Part shown: in pieces, positions 1-6,473 of the stretch | Layout: every line of letters begins with the position of its first letter | How positions within the stretch are numbered: position 1 is the stretch's first letter | The notes under the pieces: model-generated | What the model was told of the DNA's origin: nothing | Database searches by the model: none | What the model saw: only the letters and a program-made list of their open reading frames with translations | Made by a program: the position numbers and the translations under genes | NCBI GenBank assembly: GCA_946631345.1 | Contig: CAMPAA010000181.1 | Coordinates: 1 to 6,530 of the forward strand | Length of the DNA: 6,530 nucleotides | From: an uncultured Verrucomicrobiota bacterium | Lineage (GTDB): Bacteria; Verrucomicrobiota; Kiritimatiellia; RFP12; UBA1067 | Reading direction: 5' to 3'

Positions 1-704
1 AGCGGCGGGATGCAGAGGAACACGTCGTCCTTCGTCTGGCCGTGGTGGTTCTGCTCCACCAGGCAAGAGTGCATCAGGCAGCGGTGGCGCAGTATGATCG
101 CCTTGGGGAAACCTGTCGTTCCAGACGAGAAGTATATCGCCGCCTCGTCGTCGGCGGAGAGCGGGACTACCGGCGCGCGCGATGAGCAGTATCCGACGAG
201 GTTGCGGTAGCTCTCGGCGAACGTCGGGCAGTCATCACCCACGTAGAGACGCATCTTGACGCGCGGCACGCGGTCGGCTATCTGCTCCACGCGCCCTATG
301 AACTCCGGCCCGAACACGAGAACGTCGGCGTCCGAAAGCTCAAGGCAGTACTTTATCTCGTCGGCGGTGTAGCGGAAGTTGAGCGGCACCGCCATGCAGC
401 CGGCCTTCAGCACGCCGAAATAGATCGGCAGCCATTCGAGGCAGTTCATAAGGAGAATCGCGACCTTGTCGCCCTTCTTCATGCCTCGGCTCAGAAGGAA
501 GTTGGCGAAACGGTTCGCCTTCTCGTCGAACTCAGCCCAGGTGATCTCACTGCGGAACGCCTCAAGCGGGCTGGACTCGATGAGCGAATATTCGCGCCAC
601 GTGGTGTTGCGCTTCTCAAGCTCCTGCGGATTGATCTCCACCAGCGCAATGTCGCCCGGCCACTCCCGCGCGTTGCGCTCCAGTATCTGCGTTATTACTT
701 CCAT
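1..704 (-). CDS. AMP-forming acyl-CoA synthetase (AMP-binding enzyme), N-terminal part, cut by the window edge
   Basis: This is the first 234 residues of an adenylate-forming acid:CoA ligase, which activates a carboxylic acid with ATP to an acyl-AMP and then transfers it to CoA in the cytoplasm. The adenylation P-loop YFSSGTTGFPKA is at residues 191-202. The core N-subdomain is recognisable: TWAEFDEKANRFANFLLSRG near 55-74, GDKVAILLMNCLEW at 78-91 and GVLKAGCMAVPLNFRYTADEI at 97-117. Full-length members have about 500-560 residues, so the second half, with the C-terminal lid and catalytic Lys, lies outside the window. The order of motifs resembles long- or medium-chain fatty acyl-CoA ligases (FadD-like), but the substrate cannot be read from this half. 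The ATG at 704 is preceded by an extended -10 (TGCTATAAT) with only 8 nt between, so no Shine-Dalgarno site is available. The gene follows the GH27-CE15 gene after 108 bp, and no functional link to it is evident. Confidence 0.93.
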   Translation of the reverse strand, partial: MEVITQILERNAREWPGDIALVEINPQELEKRNTTWREYSLIESSPLEAFRSEITWAEFDEKANRFANFLLSRGMKKGDKVAILLMNCLEWLPIYFGVLKAGCMAVPLNFRYTADEIKYCLELSDADVLVFGPEFIGRVEQIADRVPRVKMRLYVGDDCPTFAESYRNLVGYCSSRAPVVPLSADDEAAIYFSSGTTGFPKAIILRHRCLMHSCLVEQNHHGQTKDDVFLCIPP

Positions 705-712
705 GGCGGTGA

Positions 713-721
713 ATTATAGCA
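713..721 (-). promoter_or_regulatory. Extended -10 promoter of the acyl-CoA synthetase gene
   Basis: The minus strand reads TGCTATAAT, a consensus TATAAT with the TGn extension. Eight nucleotides separate it from the ATG at 704, so transcription starting 6-8 nt downstream would give a leaderless mRNA. No good TTGACA-like -35 was seen at 16-18 bp spacing, as expected for an extended -10 promoter. Confidence 0.65.
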
Positions 722-744
722 TAGTCCGCTCACCGCGACACACA

Positions 745-778
745 AAATGGCAGGCCGCGAAATGGCGGAAATGGCAGG
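745..778 (-). repeat. Three direct repeats (CCTGCCATTT-type) upstream of the acyl-CoA synthetase promoter
   Basis: On the plus strand AAATGGCAGG occurs at 745-754 and 769-778, with a close copy, AAATGGCGG, at 760-768. On the minus strand they read CCTGCCATTT, CCGCCATTT and CCTGCCATTT. They lie 24-65 bp upstream of the -10 (about 41-74 bp before the ATG), where an activator could bind. They are outside any coding region. A chance low-complexity repeat is the alternative. Confidence 0.45.
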
Positions 779-812
779 ACTATCCCGCTGAGTTACTTAC
801 AGAGTGTCTTTC

Positions 813-3800
813 CTATTTGACAAACTGGGCCGCAAAGAGGCCGAACACGCCGTCGGCGAAGTCCAGCATCCAATGCCAGTCGTAGGCCGATATGCCATGG
901 TTCTGGGCACGACGCACGTAGCCGAGATCCTTGCCGATCGCAGAGGTATCGTAGTCGCCCGGAAACGGGACGTCAGGCATGCCGCCCTTTCCGAGGAACG
1001 TCCACACGGGGCTGGCCGCCTTGACGGCGAGATATTCGCCCTCCGCATCGAACCATGGCGAGTCGAAACCCTGCACGAGCAGCGCGCGCGGCGCAATGCA
1101 CGCCACGAAAAGATGCTGGTCGAACGGCATCGTGCTCCACGGAGCCTCAGCGTACTTCGCGTAGGCGCGACAGTACCAGTGGGTGAAATAGCGGTTCTCC
1201 GTTGAGATGTTCTCGCCGTAGTCGCGCTTGGCGAGCGGCACGCCGCCGCCGCCGGTCTGGTTCGGCACGCACACCGCGAATCGCTCGTCGCGCGCAGCCG
1301 CGATGAGGGCCGCCTTGCCGAGCCGCGAGCAACCGGTCACGACAGCCCGCTTCGCATCGAGCTCCGGGATGCGCTCCGCGAGGTCGAGGCCGCGCGAAAG
1401 CGCCCAGGCCCACGCGCCGAGGGCGGTGATGTTGTCCGTGCGCGAGCGGTCACGCTTACCCCACAGTTCAAATACGCCGGTGTAGGCGAAAGGATCCTGC
1501 ATGAAACGGGGATCCTTCTCGGTCCACGTCGGATCAGGCGAAATCTCGCAGTAGCACGCGCTCATCACCGCGTATCCGCGCGCGAGGATTGTGCCGAGCG
1601 GGAAGATGGAGGCGGCGTTCGGATCCTGCATTGCGCCGCGCTTCCGCGCCGCGCTCCTGTTGCCGTCCGTATTGTTGCCCTGTCGCGTCCAGCCCTGCTG
1701 CACGGGGATGTCAGCATCTGGCACAAGTTCGTGGTTGCCGCGGTAGTTCAGGAATGAGATCACCGGCACCGGTCTCTTTCCCGGCTTTGGAATCCACATG
1801 ATCCAGTTAAGGCAGGGGCCGCTCCTGTCCGCCTTGAACCACATCCTGTACTGGCGGCGGATGGCGTGGCCGTCGATCGCCGGCTTCTCGTCCACCAGCT
1901 CCGTCACCAGGGTTTCCGGCTTCGGAGGCTCTTCACCGTACATCTCCTTAGCGAAGATGCCGAGTATTTCGCGTCTCCGCGCAGCCCAATCGGCGGAGTT
2001 CGCCACCTTCCGCCCATCAACGAACGTGAGAGGATCCTCAAGCGTATAGGGCGGAATCTTCGACTTGTCGTAGTTCGCGTCGTGCACGAACACCTTGCGA
2101 TCCTGCGCGAAGACAGTGTTTGCCGGAAGTACGCGCATGAGATCAATCGCCGGCGCCTTTGCGGCGGCGTTCGAGAGACGGATGGTGTGGCTGCCTTTCG
2201 CAAGCTCAACGTCCAAACCGACCTCCACGAACCCGTCACCGGTCGCGGGAGCCTTGAGCGTGATCCTCTCGCCGCCATCAACCTGCACGGCGAACGTGCG
2301 CGGTTCGGGCGACGAGACGCGGAACGCGAGACGGCGCTTCCCGTCCGAAGATACGTGGACGTCCCTCCAGATGAGGTCGTTGGACTCGCGCCCGCCAAGC
2401 TCCACCACCGCCACGCCGCCGGAGGCCCAGGCCTTCTCCGCATATGTTGCGCGCTTGAAGTCGCCATCCCCCTTCGCGGGGTCGGACGAACCGTTCTTCA
2501 GCTCGCTGTAATCGGTGAGGTAGGCCGTCTCGGCCTCGTACACTTCGCGGTCGAGACGCCGCTCGGCGTCCACGAGATAGAACTTGGCCGCGTGCGGGCG
2601 AACCTTCACGCACACCTCTCCCTCGAACTCACCGACATCCGCCCGCTCCATCAGGTCGAACGCCGCTATCCTGCCGCCGAGATCGAGGGAACGCGCGGAG
2701 ACGGTGAACTCATGCTCGGAGTCTCCGGCGTTGTACAGCGCCACGTAGCGAGACTTGCCGAAGCGCGTATCGGCGTCCTTCACGAGCACATACGCATCAC
2801 CGTCGCGCGCGGCCACGTAAGCCTGCAGGCCAAGAGGATCCTGATTCATGCGGACGAGGTAGGGGTTGGTCACAAGCCTCATCGTGGAGGCCGGGATTAT
2901 CCGCACGTCGTTGCCAAGCACGAGAGGGGACGACAGGATGCACCACATGCCGAAGTGCGCCGCCTCCTCGTCAGGCGTGAGGCCGGTGTCGCCGTGCTTG
3001 CCGAAGACGGACTTCACCGTGCCCTTGAGCTGGCCGACCTCCAGCATGTCGAGGTCGTTGAAGTGGCCGGGGCGCGCATATGCGCTCAGGTAGAGGTTCT
3101 CCGCGATGATGTCGCGCACACTCTTCCAGTTTGCGCGTATATCCCTCGTGGTGCGCCATGATTCCGCGATCTCCGCCGCCCACGTGCCCGGAAAAGCCCA
3201 GCGGCAGATGTTGAAGCGCACGTCCTTGCGGCCCGTAGCCCTGATGGCCTTGGCGATCTCCATGTATCGGTCCCGCTCGTCGAGCTTGAGTTTTCCGCCG
3301 CCGCAGTAGTCCACCTTGATGAAGTCGAAGCCCAGCTCGTTGAAGTGGAGCCGGCAGTCGGCGGCGTCGTGGCCGTAGAGGCCGCCGCCAACGCCGCCGG
3401 AGTCCTTGCCGCCCGAACCGCTGCCACCCCAGATGCTGCCGCAGGTGTCGGCACCGGCGTCAGAATAGATGCCGGCCTTCATGCCGAGCGCGTGGATGCC
3501 GTCCACCGTACCCTTCATGCCGTTCGGGAAACGCTGCGGATGGAACCTCAGCCTGCCGTCCTCGCCGTGTCCGTTGAAGAAGCCGTCGTCGATGTTCACG
3601 TAGGCATAGCCGGCGGCCTTGAGGCCATTCGTGGCCATGGTTCTCGCGATGCCGACTATGATGTCCTCCGAGATATCCACTCCAAACGTGTTCCAGCTGG
3701 ACCATCCCATGAGCGGCGTGAGCGGGTTGGCCGCCACCGGCGGCTTGCCAAGTGCGAGAAGGCGCTCGGCGCGCTCTGCCATCTCGGCCTTTCGCGCCGG

Positions 3801-3926
3801 ATCGATCCGGCTGAGGTTCACTGAAGCGTCGCGGCCGTTCTCCGCGATGCGCATGCGCTTGTCGCACTTAGGGCATTCGACGAAATTGACCGCCGCCAAG
3901 AACGCCGCCACTGCACATACTGTCAT
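813..3926 (-). CDS. GH27 alpha-galactosidase-like / CBM6-35-like / CE15 glucuronoyl-esterase-like fusion enzyme
   Basis: This 1037-residue polysaccharide-degrading enzyme is probably exported. Residues 1-16 are a weak signal-peptide-like hydrophobic stretch, followed by a CPKC pair (18-21) and a charged helical linker. The GH27 barrel starts near 68 (MGWSSWNTFG at 73-82). It keeps the galactose-binding Asp pair D113-D114 (IDDGF), the expected nucleophile D206 (KVDYCGG) and the acid/base D291 (GHFNDLDML), and its beta-sandwich ends near 455. Residues 461-600 begin YEAE and end IDLMRV, typical of CBM6/35-type domains. Residues 606-1037 match the CE15/acetylxylan-esterase-like family: NYDKSKIPPYTLEDPL at 618-633, nucleophile S867 in GCSRLGK, and His1010 in NHGISAYDW. 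GH27 releases alpha-galactose and CE15 cleaves glucuronoyl esters, so debranching of plant xylan or related polymers is inferred. The ATG has an AAAGGAG site 8 nt upstream and an in-frame stop before it. The canonical CE15 Glu position appears to be Gln890, so the catalytic acid is uncertain. Confidence 0.92.
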   Translation of the reverse strand: MTVCAVAAFLAAVNFVECPKCDKRMRIAENGRDASVNLSRIDPARKAEMAERAERLLALGKPPVAANPLTPLMGWSSWNTFGVDISEDIIVGIARTMATNGLKAAGYAYVNIDDGFFNGHGEDGRLRFHPQRFPNGMKGTVDGIHALGMKAGIYSDAGADTCGSIWGGSGSGGKDSGGVGGGLYGHDAADCRLHFNELGFDFIKVDYCGGGKLKLDERDRYMEIAKAIRATGRKDVRFNICRWAFPGTWAAEIAESWRTTRDIRANWKSVRDIIAENLYLSAYARPGHFNDLDMLEVGQLKGTVKSVFGKHGDTGLTPDEEAAHFGMWCILSSPLVLGNDVRIIPASTMRLVTNPYLVRMNQDPLGLQAYVAARDGDAYVLVKDADTRFGKSRYVALYNAGDSEHEFTVSARSLDLGGRIAAFDLMERADVGEFEGEVCVKVRPHAAKFYLVDAERRLDREVYEAETAYLTDYSELKNGSSDPAKGDGDFKRATYAEKAWASGGVAVVELGGRESNDLIWRDVHVSSDGKRRLAFRVSSPEPRTFAVQVDGGERITLKAPATGDGFVEVGLDVELAKGSHTIRLSNAAAKAPAIDLMRVLPANTVFAQDRKVFVHDANYDKSKIPPYTLEDPLTFVDGRKVANSADWAARRREILGIFAKEMYGEEPPKPETLVTELVDEKPAIDGHAIRRQYRMWFKADRSGPCLNWIMWIPKPGKRPVPVISFLNYRGNHELVPDADIPVQQGWTRQGNNTDGNRSAARKRGAMQDPNAASIFPLGTILARGYAVMSACYCEISPDPTWTEKDPRFMQDPFAYTGVFELWGKRDRSRTDNITALGAWAWALSRGLDLAERIPELDAKRAVVTGCSRLGKAALIAAARDERFAVCVPNQTGGGGVPLAKRDYGENISTENRYFTHWYCRAYAKYAEAPWSTMPFDQHLFVACIAPRALLVQGFDSPWFDAEGEYLAVKAASPVWTFLGKGGMPDVPFPGDYDTSAIGKDLGYVRRAQNHGISAYDWHWMLDFADGVFGLFAAQFVK

Positions 3927-3934
3927 GGGCTTTA

Positions 3935-3941
3935 CTCCTTT
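3935..3941 (-). promoter_or_regulatory. Shine-Dalgarno site of the GH27-CE15 gene
   Basis: The minus strand reads AAAGGAG, 8 nt before the ATG at 3926. It is the only clear ribosome binding site in the window and supports this start over any other. The other four genes have no comparable site. Confidence 0.8.
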
Positions 3942-3971
3942 ATGGAATTATCAAACTATGAACTATCAAAT
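3941..3971 (-). repeat. AT-rich tandem repeat in the 5' leader of the GH27-CE15 gene
   Basis: Two adjacent near-identical units occupy the leader: TATGGAATTATCAAAC (3941-3956) and TATGAACTATCAAAT (3957-3971) on the plus strand. They differ by one inserted G and a few substitutions. On the minus strand the shared core is TTTGATARTTC. The repeat sits between the predicted transcription start (about 3972) and the Shine-Dalgarno site, so it would be transcribed. It could be a tandem operator for a repressor or an RNA element, but neither role is shown. Confidence 0.55.
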
Positions 3972-3978
3972 GGACGCA

Positions 3979-3987
3979 ATTATACCA
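3979..3987 (-). promoter_or_regulatory. Extended -10 promoter of the GH27-CE15 gene, overlapping the transporter stop codon
   Basis: The minus strand reads TGGTATAAT. The TAA inside TATAAT is the stop codon of the upstream transporter gene. Transcription should start near 3972, giving a leader of about 46 nt before the ATG at 3926. No matching -35 box was found. The match to the other promoters in the window (TGGTATAAT followed by TGCG) supports the call. Confidence 0.6.
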
Positions 3988-5185
3988 TAACTTCAGGCTG
4001 CAGCTCTGCTGCCGGAGACCGGCACGATCCTTGCTTCCCAAAGAAACGGTCTATGACGAGCGCGATGGCGCCATCCCCTGTGACATTTGCCGCCGGCCCG
4101 TACCCGTCAAGCGCCATGTAAAACGTCATCAGCAGGCCTATCTGCTCCGGCGTGAAGCCCACGATGGACTCCATCAGGCCCACGCTCGCCATCAGCACAC
4201 CGCTCATCACGCCTGGCGCAGCCACCGCCGCAATCCCCATCATGAATATGAAGTTCGCCATCTTGCCGAATTCGGGCTTCAATCCGTATATGATGATGAT
4301 GGCCACCATGCTCGCCAGCATCTTGATCGCGCTGCCCACCATGTGAACGTTCGCGCAGAGCGGCACCGTAAAGTCGCGAACGTCCTTCGAGATTCCGTTG
4401 CGTTCACAGCATTCGAGCGTGACCGGAATCACCGCCGACGAGGATGCGATGGAGAGTCCGGTGAGGTATGCAGGCAGCATCCTCCACAGCATCGTGAACG
4501 GATTCCGCCCCGCAATGACGCCCGCCACAGAGTAGAGCAGCACAAGGTACACGACCGTGAGCGCCCAGCCCGTGCCGATCACCTTGAACATCGTACCGGC
4601 CATGGCTCCGATCTTTCCGGAGGCCGTCATCTCGCAGATCATCGTCATGATGTAGATTGGCAGCCCTGGGATGATCGCTTTCATGATCGTGAGCTTCACG
4701 ATCTCACCAAAATCCTCCACGCCACGCCTGAGCGCCGTGGACTTCGTGGCTATGATGCCCGCGCCGACCATGAAGGAGAGAGCGAGAGCGGTCAGAACGT
4801 CGCATATCGGCGGAATCTTCAGTTCCACGTAGGGCAGGAACTTCTGCCCGTTCCCGGCCTCCGCCACAAGCCCGGCCTGCACGTAGTGCGGCAGGAGCTC
4901 CGAGGAGCAGCCCCAGGCGAAGAACGCCGCCACCACGGTCGAGAAGTACGAGAGCATCATCACCGTTAGCAGCATCCGTCCCGCGCCGCGCCCGACGCCT
5001 GCGATCGCGGGCGTCACCAGCCCGAGTATGAGCAGCGGCACTATGAACTTGAGCACCTGCGCGAAGAACACGTTGAACGTCTTGAGCACCCTCACCCCGA
5101 ATCCGGGCAGCACGTATCCAAGGACCACGCCGCACAGTATGGCTATGATGATCTTCCAGAATATCCCGATCTGTCTCTTTTTCAT
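3980..5185 (-). CDS. Dicarboxylate/amino acid:cation symporter family transporter (SDF/DAACS), atypical binding motifs
   Basis: This 401-residue inner-membrane secondary transporter of the glutamate/dicarboxylate symporter fold has a normal length for the family. The positively charged start MKKR is followed by hydrophobic segments across most of the chain. Family landmarks are the HP1 loop ASSSAVIPVT (247-256), followed by a GISKDVRDFTVPL stretch (264-276), the TM7 motif position HMVGS (281-285), the HP2 region around 320-343, and the TM8 motif D360...NVTGD (367-371). Aligned by eye to the archaeal homologue GltPh, the NMDGT motif has become HMVGS, so the sodium-site Asp312 is Val. The substrate-binding Arg397 is Gly and Thr398 is Pro, while D394, N401 and D405 are kept. 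Acidic amino acids are therefore doubtful substrates and the coupling ion may differ. The ATG lies 8 nt after a TGGTATAAT promoter. The stop codon overlaps the next gene's -10 element. Confidence 0.9.
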   Translation of the reverse strand: MKKRQIGIFWKIIIAILCGVVLGYVLPGFGVRVLKTFNVFFAQVLKFIVPLLILGLVTPAIAGVGRGAGRMLLTVMMLSYFSTVVAAFFAWGCSSELLPHYVQAGLVAEAGNGQKFLPYVELKIPPICDVLTALALSFMVGAGIIATKSTALRRGVEDFGEIVKLTIMKAIIPGLPIYIMTMICEMTASGKIGAMAGTMFKVIGTGWALTVVYLVLLYSVAGVIAGRNPFTMLWRMLPAYLTGLSIASSSAVIPVTLECCERNGISKDVRDFTVPLCANVHMVGSAIKMLASMVAIIIIYGLKPEFGKMANFIFMMGIAAVAAPGVMSGVLMASVGLMESIVGFTPEQIGLLMTFYMALDGYGPAANVTGDGAIALVIDRFFGKQGSCRSPAAELQPEVMV

Positions 5186-5193
5186 TGGCGCAG

Positions 5194-5202
5194 ATTATAC
5201 CA
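5194..5202 (-). promoter_or_regulatory. Extended -10 promoter of the transporter gene
   Basis: The minus strand reads TGGTATAAT, then CTGCGCCA, then the ATG at 5185. The 8-nt gap predicts a leaderless or nearly leaderless transcript. The element lies entirely in the 34-bp gap after the Nudix gene. No -35 consensus was found at 16-18 bp. Confidence 0.7.
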
Positions 5203-5219
5203 CACTTGCCACGGCTAAA

Positions 5220-5654
5220 TCAGCACTCAAAACGGACGTCGGGCCAGCGCGAAAGCGCCCTGAACTCCGTCGGCAGGAGGTTGGCTGCGTCGAGCCGATC
5301 GAGCTCGCGCCACTCGAACTCTATCCAGTCCTCGCGCGACGAGAGCGATGCCGCGTCATCGGCGGCGATATCAAGCGAATAGACGAGATTTATCTCGGCA
5401 TGGCGTTTGCCATGTTGCATGAACATGTTCTCGACAGCGCCGAGGAACGTCCCGGCCGACGACTCCACCCCAAGCTCCTCGCGCACTTCTCGCACGAGCG
5501 CCTGCCGCCCGGTCTCGCCAAACTCGATGTGTCCGCCCGGGAGATAGGTGGATGCGCCGCCCTTTGCCCTGCACAGCAACACCTTGCCATCCCGCACGCA
5601 CACGCCACGCGCGATCGTCTCGATTCCGGCCAGCTCGTATTCATTCATTTCCAT
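5220..5654 (-). CDS. Nudix hydrolase
   Basis: This 144-residue cytoplasmic protein is a compact single-domain Nudix hydrolase. It hydrolyses a nucleoside diphosphate linked to another moiety, with divalent metal bound by the Nudix box. The box is perfect: residues 41-63 fit G-x5-E-x7-RE-hydrophobic-x-EE-x-G-hydrophobic (G41, E47, R55, E56, E59, E60, G62). The usual strand leading in is present (GVCVRDGKVLLCRAKGG, 17-33) and the loop STYLPGG precedes the box. The length is normal for MutT-like members. The substrate cannot be assigned; nucleotide-pool cleaning is only one possibility. Translation may start at the ATG at 5654 (M1) or 5648 (M3). The first lies 10 nt after a TGGTATAAT promoter, and neither has a good ribosome binding site. 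It is flanked by the beta-barrel gene (24-bp gap) and the transporter gene (34-bp gap). Confidence 0.93.
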   Translation of the reverse strand: MEMNEYELAGIETIARGVCVRDGKVLLCRAKGGASTYLPGGHIEFGETGRQALVREVREELGVESSAGTFLGAVENMFMQHGKRHAEINLVYSLDIAADDAASLSSREDWIEFEWRELDRLDAANLLPTEFRALSRWPDVRFEC

Positions 5655-5664
5655 AAGTGCGCCA

Positions 5665-5673
5665 ATTATACCA
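5665..5673 (-). promoter_or_regulatory. Extended -10 promoter of the Nudix gene
   Basis: The minus strand reads TGGTATAAT, and 10 nt later comes the ATG at 5654. It lies in the 24-bp gap right after the beta-barrel gene's stop. A start 6-8 nt downstream would leave a leader of only about 2-4 nt. No -35 consensus was seen. Confidence 0.7.
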
Positions 5674-5678
5674 CATCA

Positions 5679-6473
5679 TCAGAACCTCAGCCGCAGACCA
5701 ACGCCGCCGTGCGTCCAGTCATTGTGCGCACAGCGTGATGGGCTGGCGCCGTTGGTCTTGCGTGCATCGCCGCCGATCACGTCGTACTGCTCCACGTAGC
5801 AGAACGCCGAGGCCCAATCGGACACGTTCCAGTCGAATTCAATCCGGAACGACATGGAGTTCACCCCGCCGCCACCCCAACCAGAGCCGCTGACGTTCTC
5901 GCCGAGCGTCCGCCGCCAACTGCGCGCGTTTCCACCCTCCGTGAAGACGGAAGGCGTTATCGACAGCCCCCCGAAAAGCGGGAAGCGCCGCCGCACTCCC
6001 GCCTTGAAATACATGTAGTCGTTTCCGCGAAACGTCCGCCGCAGACGATAGAACGGCGCAATGTATGGGTTCTCAAGCGACTGCTCCACCTGCCACCAAT
6101 GGTAGGTACGGTTTGAGGAGTCGTGCGCGCGGTTGAAGCCACGGTACACCGTCCAGGATCGAGTGAGGTCGCTCTTGAACCGCCATCCCTCCGCAATGTC
6201 AACGCCGTACTGCCACGTCGGGCCGAACTCTGTATGGTAGCACGCATGGCGGTGGACATCGGAACGCCGCCCGGTGAGCGAGCTCACATCCCAGTTGCGC
6301 AGGCCGAAACGCCCGAACGCGCCGGCGTCGCAGCCGGCGCGCAGGGAGGTAACCTGCATGGGTCGATCCTCTATTATCTTGCCAAGCGACACGTAGGTCG
6401 TGCGAACTTCTGGAGCGAACTCCACAAAGAACGGCGAAATGGCTGACGCCAACAATGCTACTACTGAATACAC
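5679..6473 (-). CDS. Putative outer-membrane beta-barrel protein of unknown function
   Basis: No characterised family was recognised. The frame gives about 264 residues from GTG at 6473 (266 from TTG at 6479). The N-terminus, YSVVALLASAISPFF, looks like a short signal peptide with a possible cleavage after ASA. The rest is rich in Trp, Tyr, Arg and Gly, with short stretches of alternating polar and hydrophobic residues. The chain ends GGVGLRLRF, and a C-terminal Phe after such a strand is the classic signal for insertion into the outer membrane by the BamA machinery. A Gly-rich stretch (GSGWGGGG) sits before the last strands. The GTG start is preferred because a TGGTATCAT -10 ends 7 nt before it, whereas the TTG start would lie upstream of the expected transcription start. 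Two in-frame TGA stops end the gene. The function is unknown; barrel topology is inferred only from sequence style. Confidence 0.75.
   Translation of the reverse strand: MYSVVALLASAISPFFVEFAPEVRTTYVSLGKIIEDRPMQVTSLRAGCDAGAFGRFGLRNWDVSSLTGRRSDVHRHACYHTEFGPTWQYGVDIAEGWRFKSDLTRSWTVYRGFNRAHDSSNRTYHWWQVEQSLENPYIAPFYRLRRTFRGNDYMYFKAGVRRRFPLFGGLSITPSVFTEGGNARSWRRTLGENVSGSGWGGGGVNSMSFRIEFDWNVSDWASAFCYVEQYDVIGGDARKTNGASPSRCAHNDWTHGGVGLRLRF

Noticed and set aside
1490..2843. Several GGATCC hexamers in the GH27-CE15 gene
   Set aside because: Most encode Gln/Glu-Asp-Pro or Asp-Pro in the protein, and their spacing is irregular, so codon choice explains them.
1866..3161. Long open frame (431 codons) on the plus strand inside the GH27-CE15 gene
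   Set aside because: It lies wholly antisense to a gene with clear catalytic motifs, its translation is rich in Arg/His with no recognisable domain, and it has no promoter or ribosome site. High-GC codon bias commonly leaves such antisense frames open.
3345..3824. Plus-strand open frame of 159 codons over the GH27 domain
   Set aside because: It is an antisense shadow of the GH27 barrel with no supporting signals.
3871..3926. Possible lipoprotein signal ending at Cys18 of the fusion enzyme
   Set aside because: The residues before the Cys are Phe-Val-Glu, which do not fit a lipobox (Leu-Ala/Ser-Gly/Ala-Cys).
4000..4012. Small hairpin (5-bp stem, 3-nt loop) near the end of the transporter gene, considered as a terminator
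   Set aside because: The stem is short, lies within codons of the transporter, and is not followed by a U-tract.
4031..4969. Long open frame (312 codons) on the plus strand inside the transporter gene
   Set aside because: It is antisense to the transporter and its His/Arg/Asp-rich translation looks like a membrane protein read on the wrong strand.
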